Shown here: one piece after another, positions 1-11,499 of the stretch | Layout: every line of letters starts with the position of its first letter | How positions within the stretch are numbered: the first letter of the stretch is position 1 | Assembly (NCBI RefSeq): GCF_019703515.2 | Contig: NC_059373.1 | Coordinates: forward strand, 17,498,281-17,562,280 | DNA length: 64,000 nucleotides | DNA from: Myxocyprinus asiaticus | Lineage: Eukaryota; Chordata; Actinopteri; Cypriniformes; Catostomidae | Reading direction: 5' to 3' | Translations under genes and position numbers: made by a program | Notes under the pieces: model-generated | The model's input: the letters and a program-made list of their open reading frames with translations, nothing else | What the model was told of the DNA's origin: nothing | The model's database searches: none

Positions 1-282
1 AATCTAATATGCACATAATTACACACAACACAATATACAAAAAATAACATACAATGTACATTATACAATACACACAATATAGAATACACATTATACAATA
101 AAAAATAGGATATATAGTATATATTAAATGTACAATAGGTTGTATTGTACTGTATTGACATTCAGGCTGTCGGTTGATAGTCAGCTGCCAGTGTGTTGTT
201 AAGAGAATATAATTTATGACAGTCCAGTGTGAGATAATAAGATTAATAAAGTGCAGTGCTGATATATATTGATTGTGAGAGA

Positions 283-1728
283 TCAAGAGTTAAAAAGTCT
301 GATTGCTTGGGGGAAGAAGCTGTCATGAAGTCGTCTGGTGTGGGTCCTTATGCTGCGATACCGCCTGCCTGATGGTAGCAGTGAGAGCATCCCATGGCTC
401 GGGTGGCTGGAGTCTCTGATGATCCTCCGAGCTTTCTTCACACACCACCAGGTGTATATGTCCTGGAGGGAGGGAATCTCACCTCCGATGATGTGTCTGG
501 CAGTTCGCACCACCCTTTGCAGGGCTTTGCGGTTGTGGGCGGTGCTATTGCCGTACCAGGCAGAGATGCAGCCAGTCAGGATGCTCTCTACAGTGCTGGT
601 GTAGAACCGTGTGAGGATGTGGCGGTTCATTCCAAACTTCCTCAGCCGTCTCAGGAAGAAGAGGCGCTGATGAGCCTTCTTCACAACAGCCTCAGTGTGG
701 ATGGACCATGTGAGTTCCTCAGTGATGTGGACACCCAGGAACTTGAAGCTGCTGATTCTCTCCACTGGTGCTCCATTGATGGTGATGGGGCTGTGTTCTC
801 TTTCTCTTGTCCTGAAGTCCACCACAAGCTCCTTTGTCTTACTGACGTTGAGGGAGAGGTTGTGCTCCTGACACCAGCGTGTCAGAGTGTGCACCTCCTC
901 TCTGTAGGTTTCATCATTGTCAGTGATCAGACCTACCACCGTCGTATCATCAGCAAACTTAATCATGGCATTGGAGCTATGTGTTTCCACACAGTCAAGT
1001 GTGTACATGGAATACAGGAGTGGGCTAAGAACACAGCCCTGCGGGGCTCCAGTGTTGAGGGTCAGTGATGAGAGATGTTACTGCCTATTCTAACCAACTG
1101 GCGTCTGCTTGACAGGAAGTCCAGGATCCAGCTGCACAGCGAGCTGTTTAAGCCCAGAGCTGTAGTCTACAAACAGCATTCTCACATAAGTGTTCCTTTT
1201 TTCCAGGTGGGAGAGAGCAGTGTGTATTGTAGATGCAAAGGCATCATCAGTGGAGCGGTTGTTGCGGTAAGCAAACTGCAATGGGTCCAGTGATGGAGGC
1301 AGCACAGAGCAGATGTAATCTCTGATTAGTCTCTCAAAGCATTTGCTGATGATGGGGTTCAGAGCAACAGGACGCCAGTTATTTAAGCAAGTGATTTTGG
1401 ATTGCTTTGGTACAGGCACAATGGTGGACGTTTTAAAGCATGTGGAGACTACAGACAAAGAGAGGGAAAGGTTGAAAACATCCATAAAAACACCAGCCAG
1501 TTGGTTCGCGCACACTCTGATGACGTGGCCCGGAATGCCGTCTGGACCCGCGGCTTTACGGATATTCACCCGTCTGAAGGATCGGGTTACATCCGCTACA
1601 GAGACAGAGAGTGAACTAACCTCTGTAGGTTCGGCCGCGAGAGCTCTCTCTGCGAGGGCTGTGTTATTTCCCTTAAACTGTGCATAAAAAGTATTTAGCT
1701 CATCCGGGAGAGAGGCAGCGGTGTTCAC
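283..1728 (-). pseudogene. LINE reverse transcriptase region, broken
   Basis: Minus strand. The first frame (1728-1090) carries AAGPDGIPGHVIR, NNWRPVAL, FAYRNNRSTDDA and palm motif A (LFVDYSS). Directly after motif A about 50 bp are missing relative to the family and the frame shifts. The sequence resumes with a tryptophan-rich ILDFL segment, then GAPQGCVLSPLLYS (near 1020-1060) and motif C, IKFADDT (near 930-970). The C-terminus (to 283) has VVDFRTRE, FKFLGVHI, ILTGCISAWYGN and LLPSGRRYRSIR. Residues of the catalytic FADD are intact, but the break between motifs A and C rules out an active enzyme. Confidence 0.85.
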
Positions 1729-1830
1729 GGCGAAGTTTTTATTCCCTTTAAAGTCCGTGATGATATTAATTCCCTGCCATATGCTTCTAGAGTTGGTGGT
1801 GTTAAACTGTCCTTCAATCTTTTTCCTGTA

Positions 1831-2856
1831 CTAGTGTTTTTCTACTCTGATAGTTTTTTGGAGGGCATAACTGGCTTGTTTATGCTCCTCCGCATTCCCG
1901 GAATTAAAAGCGGAGGTCTGCGCATTAAGTGCCTCGCGAATATCGCTATTAATCCAAGGTTTCTGGTTCGGGTAGATCCGTATTGTTTTGGACAGAACAA
2001 CATCCTCTACGCACTTTCTGATGAAACACGTTACACTATCAGCGTAAACCTCGATGTCATCATCAGAGGCGGACCGGAACATCTCCCAGTCCACATGATC
2101 AAAACAGACTTGTAGCATAGACTCTGATTGGTCCGACCAACACTGGATCGTTCTGAGGGTGGATGCTTCCTGTTTCAGTTTCTGCCTGTAAGCGGGCAGA
2201 AGCAGAATGGAAGAGTGGTCCGATTTGCCAAATGGTGGGCGGGGGAGGGATTTGTAGCCATCCCAGAAGGGAGAGTAGCAATGGTCCAAAACCCAGTCCC
2301 CTCGTGTGTTAAAACTGATGTGTTGGTGGTATTTTGGTGCAATTGATTTAAAATTGGCTTTGTTAAAGTCCTCGGTCACAATGAACGTGGCCTCAGGGTG
2401 CGCGGTTTCCAGCTTGCTTATAATCCCGTACAGTTCCTTGAGTGCCCGGTCTGTGTCGGCTACACAGCTGTGATAATGACTTGGAATTCCCTCGGTAGCC
2501 AGAATGGTCGACACAGAAGCATGAGAAATTCCAGATCAGGAGAGCAGAAAGACTTGATAGAATGTACGTTCCTCTGATCACACCAGGATTTGTTGATCAT
2601 AAAACATACACCACCACCTCTGCTTTTACCTAAGAGGTCTTTCGCTCTGTCCGCTAGGTGCACGGAGAACCCCGCAGGTTCGATGGCTGAGTCTGGAATC
2701 TCCGCAGACATCCAAGTTTCTGTAAGGCAGATAATGCAGCAGTCCCTCGTCTCTCATTGGAAAGAGATCCACGCTCTCAGCTCGCAGAGCTTGTTGTCCA
2801 GAGACTGAACATTTGCCAGTAGAATACTGGGTAGCGGGGGTCGATTTGTGCGACAT
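1831..2856 (-). pseudogene. LINE AP-type endonuclease region, broken
   Basis: Minus-strand frames in order: RGGGVCFMINKSWC and LEFLMLLCRPFWLPREF (about 2711-2460), then VTEDFNKANFKS and FGKSDHSSILLLP (2514-1831). These are the endonuclease core and C-terminal SDH motif of APE-type LINEs. The usual GDFN is EDFN here, so a key residue neighbour is changed. The parts are in different frames that overlap around 2460-2514, which shows a frameshift. The final part after SDH is the linker before reverse transcriptase. Confidence 0.75.
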
Positions 2857-3165
2857 CTTACTCTGATGAGAATGCCGGCTCTGTTTCCCCTTTTCCTTCT
2901 GCGTTTTCGTGGCCGGGCAGCCCAGATAAAAGGCTCTGCTGGCATGTTTGTAAACAGCAGGTCGGCATTGAGGAATTTGAGGTCCAGTTTACAGTGTGTA
3001 ATTGCAGAACCAATGTCCAAAAGTGTTTGTCTGTCATAGACAATAAGGCAGACAACATCCAAGACAAAAAACATAAGAATTGTAAACAAAACAAACAAAA
3101 AACTACAATGTTGTTTCGGAGCTCGCAACGCAGCAGCCATACTCGGCGCCATCTTGAGTCCAATT

Positions 3166-3782
3166 TTTTGATTGCCATTTATGTTGCCAAACAACACTAA
3201 GCCTCCAGTGTCATAGATGTAGAGTGGCATGTTGAAGAAGCAATCAGAGCTGCCTCTCTGTGAGATGTTAGTTTTACTTCAGAGCATTAATTATCTGTTA
3301 GCTCGTCTGGCTGATTTAAATTTAATGTTGAACCTTTAATCAGTCGAGGGCCTTACATTGAGCTTAAAAATATGCTGTGTTCCATGCATCAGTCAAACAC
3401 TCCTTCTCCTTCTCTGCAATTGTGTGAGAAGCTCAGGCTGTTCTCTTCATGCACTGTTAATAGACACTTTGTAGCCATGAAGTCAGCAACCAAGTCACCT
3501 GTTCTTTTAAATGCTGATGTACTCATCAGCAACTGCTCAGGACATGAGATTTGTGTTACATGTATACTTATCAAAAGCAGATTTCATTCAAAACATGATG
3601 AACATAAACATTGGCTTCAAAATAAGGATTCACAATTGCATCTGGTTTCTCCATGTTACATGTACTTGAGAAGATCTGATGGTAATCAGAGCAAAAAGTG
3701 GATGCAAAGATATTGAATTAATAATTCAAATTTCAAGATTAACATCACTTTTTTAACATCAGGTAGGAAAGATTTTAGATGT
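3166..3782. other. No gene seen between LINE and LTR element
   Basis: AT-rich DNA without recognisable exon or repeat boundary. An open frame at 3372-3716 has no family features and is probably chance. Confidence 0.5.
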
Positions 3783-4670
3783 TGTGACGAGGAGGAGGAC
3801 ACACGCCCGGCCCTGAATCGGGCTAATCAGCCAGGAGGGGGATAAAGACGAGCTGGAGGGGGATAAAGACGAGCTGGAGGTGCAAGTTCGAGAGAGAAAG
3901 AGCCACATGTGGCCGCTGTGTGTGTGTCTATGTGTTTGTGTTTAAGTTGATTTGAGTTCATTTATGTTATTAAAACTTACGCTGACTGTTCAGCCGGTTT
4001 CCGCCTCCTCCTTGCCCACTTTACCACATTACATTGGTGCCGAAACCCGGGTGGGAAGAGGGATGCACTATTGCGGAGTCCTTGCCACTGCCATCCGCCA
4101 GGGGAGCAGCTGCGGCCATCTGCCTGGGGACAGAGGGGTTGCTGCCGGCTGCTGAGAAAGGGGAGGATCCGTTCCATCCTCCAGGGATCGGAGGACTCAC
4201 TGTCATCCACCAGGGGTCAGAGAACTCGCTGCCGTCCGCCAGGGGAGGAGTGAGCTGTCCTCCCTAGAGGTCGGAGGAGTGGCTGAGGACCAGGCAACGG
4301 CGTGTCCGGGGACCGGCGAGCTAGTTTTCTCTCTCTCTCCTCTCTCTCTCTCTCTTTCTGTCACTCCACATCGCTCTTTCCCTCCCCTCTTCTCTCCCAG
4401 GGCTCCAGAAGGGCGGGGAAGATCTGCCAACAAGCATGGCCAGAAGGGCAACACCCACCCCCCCCTCCAAGAAGGGAGGGAAGGGGAGTACATCATGCCA
4501 GGGGTTTCCCTTGCCTGAGTTGGGCGATGGAGGAGTGTGACGAGGAGGAGTGCGGTGCCGGGCCATGAGGACACACGCTCGGCCCTGAGTTGGGCTAATT
4601 AGCCGGGAGCGGGATAAAGACAAGCGAGAGGCACCAGTTCGAGAGAGAGATAGATACATGTTACAGATGT
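3783..4670 (+). mobile_element. Small non-coding LTR retrotransposon (TRIM-like)
   Basis: Left LTR about 3783-4028 starts TGTGACGAGGAGG and ends TTACCACA. After five bases comes a primer-binding-site-like motif TGGTGCCGAAACCCGGG (about 4034-4050). The internal region of about 480 bp has no reverse transcriptase, integrase or gag. It is built of imperfect repeats around ccgccagggg and catcctccaggg plus a CT-rich tract near 4322-4390. A purine run ggaggag precedes a second, 3'-truncated LTR copy from 4536 (same TGTGACGAGGAGG start, same cggccctga and gggctaat blocks). It fits a terminal-repeat retrotransposon in miniature. Flanking duplication cannot be tested because the right LTR is cut. Confidence 0.6.
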
Positions 4671-4801
4671 GTTTTCTTGTTCGTGGGTATTTAATTGCAT
4701 TAAGAACAAATCAGTTCATAAAATTTCCATGCAAAAGGAAAAATGCAGTAAATACATGTTTTGTCAAAACTGAATTATTTCAAAAATCGGGTCACTTAGA
4801 C

Positions 4802-5834
4802 CAGTGGTTCTTAACTGGTTTTGCTTCGGGACCCAGATTTTACATTGGAACTCAAGTGGGACCCACCATAGTAAAAACCTGACCTGTATTTAATGTATCC
4901 TGGGTCGCATTTCCCTTTATCTTGCATAGTTTTGTTCATGGTTGTCAAGTATAAGGGCATGCATCAAGTTACATTATTTTTGTTGTTGATGTCAACAACA
5001 AAATCAACAGGAAGTTTTATCTCCCCCCTTTTAAAAATTTAAGAGCATATTTATTTATATGAGCCCATTATTATCCCATTTGTTTCCAAATTTCAAACAT
5101 CTTTCAAACAGAACATACATATTACACAGGAGGAAAGGCTCCTCATTACCATGGTTAGGTCAATGTGGCTAGTCTTAAATAATAGTAATAATAATAATAA
5201 ATTATAGTATTTATTAACAATTTACTAGCCGAAACACATTTTGAAACTTTAACTACAACTGCCACTGTTGATATAAAAATGAGGTCTAATAGATCCTACC
5301 TATATATCATTTCATATGAAACTATAACATTTTGTCAAAATGTAACATTTACTTTTACTCGTGTAAAATCGTGAAACAATTTTGTAAAAGCACAGTGTTG
5401 CTCTTTTCCCCCTCATTGCTATTTGGCATATTGGGGCTGCCTACTGTTTGAGAGGTTTGACTTGACTTCCTCCGTAATGCTTTAAACTAGAAGTCTCACT
5501 AGAATTCAAATGGGTCTCATCAGCTTTGAGGTCCACGCGCCGAAATATCGAGCAAAGCCCGTTTGTTGCTCGCACCGCACCAGAGTGCAGAGCAGATCAT
5601 TAGCACTAGCTGTTTCCGTTACACTCACGCGAAAGCTTTAACTGCACCACAAAAAATATCTCAGTGCAGACAAGAAGCCTTTAGCTGAATATGAGATTAT
5701 CATTAAATTTGCCTCGGCAGTCCTAAATAGGCTGTCACAAAAAGTCTTCAATGGGAGAAGCATGACATTGTCCTTTTCCTGCTGTCCACGACCCAGTCCG
5801 AATAAACCTGCGACCCACCAGTTGAGAAACACTG
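4802..5834. mobile_element. Non-autonomous hAT transposon (1033 bp)
   Basis: The ends are imperfect inverted repeats: CAGTGGTTCTTAACTGGT on the left, and CAGTGTTTCTCAACTGGT on the reverse strand at the right. Perfect 8-bp target duplications acttagac flank it (4794-4801 and 5835-5842), the size expected of hAT. No transposase frame is visible inside. A decayed piece of the same right end (gcgacccaccagttgag) recurs at about 32093-32132. Confidence 0.9.
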
Positions 5835-5842
5835 ACTTAGAC

Positions 5843-7368
5843 TGTGATCTGTCCTGTGACGGATGGGTTTGGCTAAACTATGCTCAGATTCAGAGAAACG
5901 TGTGAGAACTGGAGTAACTACAAAAGCCACAATAAACCAAACAAGCTTGAAGCCATTTTTCTCAGTTTCAGTGTTGCCGTAGTTACTGCATTTTGCCTTT
6001 GTAGGGCAGTAACATAAATGGACTTCATTTCATGGATTTCATGGCTTTGATCTTGTAATCTATCCAAAACATAGAGGAATGCCATCATGATCCAGACTCA
6101 GCATAATTTTTTATCATGTACTCCTTGAGTTTGTGGACCTGTTTTGGATCTCTTTTTAGCTGAACAGAGAATTAGTTAGTAATGTAACTTTATTATGTAA
6201 CATTTATATGTCACTTTTTTGAATTTAGTAACCATTATAGACAGATTTCTTAGAGATATAGTGGGCATTGTAATTAGTAGTTTACTAACTAATTAGTCAA
6301 CTGACAGTGGTTATATTGTTGGATTTGTGGAATTTGAACCTAAAACCTTCCACTTATCAGCATAGGTCTTTAACCATTACACTACATCACACTGTGCATG
6401 AAGCAGTGGATGAATGAAGATGTAACATAAGTTAGACACTATATAAATATTTTAATATATCAATTCATCATAAAGAATATTTCAACTTTCAAAGTGTTAT
6501 GTTACTTTAAATAATGCTTGTGGTTCAAATTTAAGCTTGTACATACACTGTGCATTTATGTGGTATAAACATTTTCAGCAGGGGCATGAAGCTCTTAATA
6601 TTACTGTGGTACATAAGCAATGTGATTGAGGAAGCGATTAGAAATGAATGCATATAGAGCTCTTAAATAAACTTCCCTTTTGAATGCCTGAGGCAACCAT
6701 TAGGGCAGTTATACTTTCTGTATTTTTTGTCAGGACTGTCAGTTAAAAATGCTCAGCTAAATAGCTTTTCCCCCGGCTCACTCTGACCTCCATATAAACA
6801 CAAACACACACTCAAAACACAGTCACATTTTCCCAACGTGTCTTTGACACAGGCACTCGCTTGCCAAGGGATTACTCTTCACTCTCTACAAAGCTACTCT
6901 AAATCCTGAGAGAATTGGGAATTGCAAGCCCCTGAGCCAAAATATCAAAAGCAACAGAAGTCGAGGCAAAGTTCATTTACCATGGAAAGATGGAAAGCAG
7001 AAGAACAGCAGGGTTCTATAAAATGTAAAGCTACATTTCTCTCCTCGGGTAAATCATATTGAAGAAGGCAGAAACTGTATTTTGTTGCCATTGGTTAAGG
7101 GCAGTTAAGCACTGCATATTCCTAAAAGTAATTCACAAATAAATACCTCAGTTGTGGGTTGGTAGTGATGCTTCAAAATTTGCTTAAATATTTACTTGTT
7201 TAAATAAGCTACTAAAGATTTTGAAAGGTTTTTGTTTTGTTTTGTTTTTTGTTTCATTTTGTTCTATTTGTTTTTCTTTATTTTTTTAATTTAATTTTTT
7301 TTAATTTTTTTTTTTTTTTTTTTTAGATTAGTTTGTCAAAATCTTTTAAAAGTCTGAACAAAATTGGA
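5843..7368. other. Probable intron, mostly unassigned
   Basis: No exon seen. It contains one tRNA-like SINE remnant (6328-6392) and long T-tracts around 7200-7325. Confidence 0.5.
6328..6392 (-). repeat. tRNA-derived SINE remnant
   Basis: The reverse strand reads gtagtgtaatggttaaagac (A-box-like) and, about 35 bp on, ggttcaaattcc (B-box-like). This is the spacing of a tRNA-headed fish SINE. No intact tail or duplication is visible. Confidence 0.45.
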
Positions 7369-7372
7369 TTAA

Positions 7373-7667
7373 AGGGGTAATTCACCCCAACGTTAATAAA
7401 TAAATAAAAATAAAAAAAGGAAATTCTATCATGAGATGTTTGGCAGAATGTTAAGTCTGTTCAGTATGATAATTTACAATTCACTTCCATTGTGCGGAGA
7501 GAAAAAAAATGTAATGAAAGTGAATGGTGAGTAAGGTTATCAGTCCCTAACATTCTGCCTAACATTTTCTTATTTGTTCCAGGGAAGAAAGAAAGTCATA
7601 AAGGGTTGGAACAATATAAGGGTGAGTAAATGATTGCATAATTATAATTTTTGGGTGAACTATCCCT
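7373..7667. mobile_element. TTAA palindromic MITE (family T), intact copy
   Basis: Starts aggggtaattcaccc and ends gggtgaactatccct, flanked on both sides by TTAA (7369-7372 and 7668-7671). This is the target size of piggyBac/Kolobok-type elements. The halves are roughly inverted copies. Relatives are at 11289-11480, 32843-34971, 54835-57667, 58738-59379 and 60442-62392. Confidence 0.8.
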
Positions 7668-7675
7668 TTAAGCAC

Positions 7676-8858
7676 AACATCATGTAAACATATTTGCAGT
7701 TCACAAATCTACAAGTTTTCATATCTCCTCCATTTAATGATTATGTGATCTGTACATTCCAGTGAACTCACCAAGGTTACTATAGATCTAGACTATAGAT
7801 CGTCAGGGTCAGTGCACTCATAAACATGATGAAGCCATTTTGTTGCCATCATGGCTGTTGTCCAGGTAATTAGCAAAGAAGCAGATATTATTCTGTCAGG
7901 GAACAGCGAAGGTTAAACACTGAAGTGCATCATACTCTCACTTCATACAGTACGTAATGCTTATCCATACCATTTGAGAGAAATGAGTATATATCTAATT
8001 GACCATGCAGGGTAATAAGGTCCATCATAATTATCTACATGCTTACGTTGCCCAAATAGCACTGTGACACACAATAATAGGGCACAAGCCAGTCTTTAGT
8101 GATAATTGCAAGCTTAAGTATGTGATTCAAACATATACATGCTCTCAGTTCGGAGTTAGTCTAATAGTCTTGCTGCTTGGAGTCAGGATTTATCCTTATA
8201 CGGTATACACATGTAAGGGATAATGTGCTGTTTATAATGTACACTTATTACATGCCTGCTAACCAAGTAAATAATTTTTTGTATTTTATTTAATTATTTT
8301 ATTATCTTACTTAACGCTCCAATTAGAAAAATTGTCTATAATACCATATAAAACAATGGGCCTAGCAATAGGACAAACACTGCTATGGGCAACAGTGTAA
8401 TATACAATTTAGCAGTATTATACAAAAATATTTTACCACTAAATGCTGCGATTGGCCAGTCAGAATCAAGTGTTCCAGAGAGTCATGTAATAAACACACA
8501 TACTGTCTTCCATTGGTCAATAAACAGATACTCCCACGCCAAACGTGTGCCGCTGGTTGAGCCAAAGTTGCTGTGTAAGACTGGTCTGGGTGCTCCAACA
8601 CACAAAGTAATGTTGATAGCACTACAGAGCCACAACGTTTACACCTTTCAGGGAAATCAACCTACGAATGGCTTACTTATCTCTGCATATTAAGCTGGAA
8701 ATTAAAAAGTATTTTTTTTTTTACAGTAAAAAAATGCACACAACAGCTTGAAATATAAAGCTAATGTTCAGAGCTCCTTTTTTCATTTGGCCTCAGGTGA
8801 CTATTCTGCATAGACCTTGATATCTGTTTATTTCAAAATCTACATAATAAAGAGTACA
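7676..8858. other. Unassigned probable intron
   Basis: No exon or repeat edge recognised; open frames near 8383-8693 on both strands lack family features. Confidence 0.4.
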
Positions 8859-9284
8859 TGTAACAGGAGCCAGCTGGTATGTGATAGCTGTGCAGGGTGT
8901 GTAAACCTTACTCCCCTGGCCTCAAGTGGTGCACTAACGACTGATGCTAGAGACTGTAGCCTTTAGCCTCCTCGTTACCGCGCCCGCCTCCCATGCCTGA
9001 AATGCCGGTTCGAATCCTGTTCAGAGCAGGTCGAGCAGGACCGGTTACAGTAGTGCCGTGACCCGGAATGGAAGTGAAGTTTAGGGGGTTGAGTTTAACG
9101 GGAGCCAGCTGGTATGTGATAGCTGTGCGTTATGTGTAAACCTCACTCCCCTGGCCTCAAGAGGCACACTAGTGACTGATATTTCTGAATGGGATTCAAA
9201 CCGGCATTTCTGGCATGCCCGCCTCCCATGCCAGAAACACCGGTTCGAATCCCGTTCAGAGCGGGTAGGGCAGGACCGGTTACA
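8859..9284 (+). mobile_element. Twin LTR-like units with tRNA-like Pol III boxes and PBS-like motif
   Basis: Two direct repeats of about 190 bp (8859-9049 and 9094-9284) share the start taac-x-ggagccagctgg and the end ggaccggttaca. Between them are TAGTGCCGTGACCCGG (9051-9066), directly after the first unit and similar to the primer-binding motif at 4034, and a purine-rich stretch up to 9087. Each unit holds a perfect tRNA B box GGTTCGAATCC (9007-9017, 9242-9252) after a cgcccgcctcccatgc block resembling the anticodon arm of tRNA-Gly(CCC). Inference: a miniature LTR element whose LTR contains a tRNA-derived segment. Alternative: two tandem SINE-like units with a chance PBS resemblance. Confidence 0.6.
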
Positions 9285-9502
9285 AACACATCACATGCTT
9301 TCTTCTTTATGAATGTCAAAGCATGTGTTCTCTCTGTCAGTTGAACAGAATGCTTTTAGACTATTTATTTTGGTTTCTCTCGACTATTTTTTTTTTTTCA
9401 AATTCTTTTCTCCTGCCTAAATGTCTATATTTAGATATAAACAGATTTCTTAGAGCTATCCCTCTCCATTTTCTCATTCTGTCTCTACATCTCTGTTCTG
9501 TG

Positions 9503-9504
<2 letters not shown>

Positions 9505-9554
<50 letters not shown>

Positions 9555-9616
9555 GTGTGTGTGTCTGAGAGTGTGTGTGAGAGAGAGAGAGTGTGTGTGT
9601 GTGTGTGTGTGTGTTT
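9505..9616. repeat. Compound (GT)n(GA)n microsatellite
   Basis: About 14 GT units, then GA units, then alternating GT and GA blocks. The open frames through it (all CV or RE) are artefacts. Confidence 0.95.
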
Positions 9617-10084
9617 ATTCCTCTGTCCCCACCATGTGTTGAGCGAGGAAGCCACTATCTCTCCTCAGCACACAGCTTTACAGAAAGAGCATCCTGCACT
9701 GATAACAGGTGCACAGGTGGCATCACTTTTTGCTACCTTGCTGTTTTCTGTTCCTGCCTGAATATTTATTTCTTTGAGCATATGGATAGAGTAGAACCAG
9801 GGGCCAAGAATTGCTCCTGTTGTTGATATGTCCAGGTGTCGAAAACAAACTGTTAAATTGGGTAAAATATCAATTATTCATAACCAGAGAAAATGGCTTG
9901 TGGGTTGTGTTTACAGAATGACATTTCATGTGTACAGTGGAAAAGGACAAACATGGAGCTTTCATTGTATTAATGAAAAATATGTCATTCTAGACAAGGT
10001 GTAAGTGGACAGCTGTAAACACTAAATGGTTGGGTGTCTAGTTTGAGAGACATCCCGTTATTGCTCTTTCATATCTCAGGAGAC
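9617..10084. other. Unassigned probable intron
   Basis: No exon or repeat edge recognised. Confidence 0.4.
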
Positions 10085-11070
10085 GTAAAGGAATATTCCA
10101 GGTTCCATACAAGTTAAGCTCAATTGACAGCATTTTTAGCACAATATTGCTCTTCCTTAAAAAAAAAAAATCTGGGCTTCAATGAGGCACTTACAATGGA
10201 AGTCAATGGGCCAAATCCATAAAGGCATGGTCACAGATACCATTGCACGGCAAAATTCCATGGGTGAAATAGTCATCTCAATGGGTATCTGAACAATCGT
10301 AAATTTCGTGAGATGGACTTGCGATGTGATGCGCATTTCCTGCAATGGTGAAGAATATCCTTACGCTGATTTCATCTTGAGTTTTAGTTTTGATAGGCAA
10401 AATCACCGCGTTGACCTACAGGAAGTTGCTTGGTTTGGCGGTGACCACTGTGTGGGTCATGTTTGTAAAGAGTTACACTGAATATTCACAATGGGCAAGG
10501 ATATAATTTTAGTGGTGAGTTTCACTGAGTATAAAGTGCAGCATTAAAAAAGGCTGCTTGACAATTATATTCTCTCTGGTTTCACATGCACTCAACGACC
10601 GCCCACGCCATCTTCGCCCCTAGAATTTCACTGTCAGAAGTTTGTGTGACCACACATTAAACGTTAAAATACTCACTGTTTCAAAGTATAGCCACAAGAC
10701 GTAAACAGTATGCCTGTTAACATTATTTTACTGTGAGAAAATCACTTACTAACCTTTTCTGTGTAATGTTATAGCCAATTTTACAACTTTGTTGCTATAA
10801 CCATGTAATGTCAACAAAGCCTAAAACCTAGAGGAACAGAAGAATTAATGTAAGTGCTTTATAAAATAATAAGGTTCATGTTTCTGTCTTTAATCCCTCC
10901 AACAATTGGTCCCATTCACTTCCATTGTAAGTGCCACAGTGTAACCTAGATTTTTGCTTTTATTTTATTTTTATTTTTTATTTGTTTAAGAAAAGAGGGA
11001 TGAGTCGAAATTATTTTTTGTAGTAATCAACATCATGCCACAAACGCTATCGATTGAGTTCAACTTGTCA
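10085..11070. mobile_element. Palindromic MITE (family E, ggaatattcc ends)
   Basis: The left arm starts aaaggaatattccaggttcc and contains gaggcacttacaatggaagt. The right arm has the inverted version (acttccattgtaagtgcc near 10920, caacatcatgccacaaacgc near 11030, gagttcaacttgtca near 11057). The extreme right end is missing. A second copy of the same family surrounds the nest at 19563-25142. Confidence 0.65.
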
Positions 11071-11288
11071 GTGAATTATACAAATCAGTTATGTATCATT
11101 TATGTATCAATTACAATTCCTTTGGAGAAATAGAAAATAGATAAAATTATACAAATGTTGAAATACAGTAAGAATATACTAGAACATTAAAATCAGTGTA
11201 GATAGTAGGCCTATAGGTCAGATCATTTGATTTTGGATTAATTTGAAGGAAAGCGTTTGTGTTCATATTGGCTTTTGATTGCTGATTG

Positions 11289-11480
11289 GAGATGTTAGAC
11301 AGAATGTTATCCTCAGTCACCATTCACATTTCGTGCATGTTTTTGCCATACAATAAAAGTGAGTGGTGACTGAGAGTGAACATGCTGCTGAACATCTCAT
11401 TTTGTGTTCCACAGAAGAAAGTAGTACAGGTTTGGAACACATGAGGGAGAGTAAAATTTTTGGGTGAACTATCCCTATAA
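11289..11480. mobile_element. TTAA MITE family T, right half only
   Basis: Shares gatgttagacagaatgtta and the terminal gggtgaactatccct with the intact copy at 7373-7667. The left end is lost and the expected TTAA reads ATAA. Confidence 0.65.
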
Positions 11481-11499
11481 GTGTCACAGTTGTCCCACT

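Larger units (their letters stand above)
1..3165 (-). mobile_element. Degenerate L2/CR1-like LINE
   Basis: A long non-LTR retrotransposon lies in antisense. Its 5' end, read on the minus strand, starts near 3165 (an aagatggcgccgag leader typical of fish elements). Endonuclease fragments follow at about 2856-1831, reverse transcriptase at 1728-283, and an AT-rich 3' UTR runs to the left edge of the window. At least three frame breaks and a small deletion after the palm A motif make it non-functional. The clade (jockey superfamily, L2/CR1 group) is from protein wording, not from a search. Other pieces of the same kind are at 14577-14693 and 28495-29135. Confidence 0.85.

Noticed and set aside
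394..1068. Plus-strand open frames at 338-604, 394-1068 and 1343-1687
   Set aside because: They are shadows of the LINE reverse transcriptase that reads on the minus strand.
5430..5640. Protein-coding content inside the hAT at 4802-5834
   Set aside because: Only short frames without transposase motifs.
9007..9252. Functional tRNA genes
   Set aside because: B boxes are perfect, but no acceptor stem pairs and the sequence before the anticodon-like arm does not fold as a tRNA.
9323..9826. Open frames rich in CV and RE through 9500-9620
   Set aside because: Translation of a GT/GA microsatellite; no family features.
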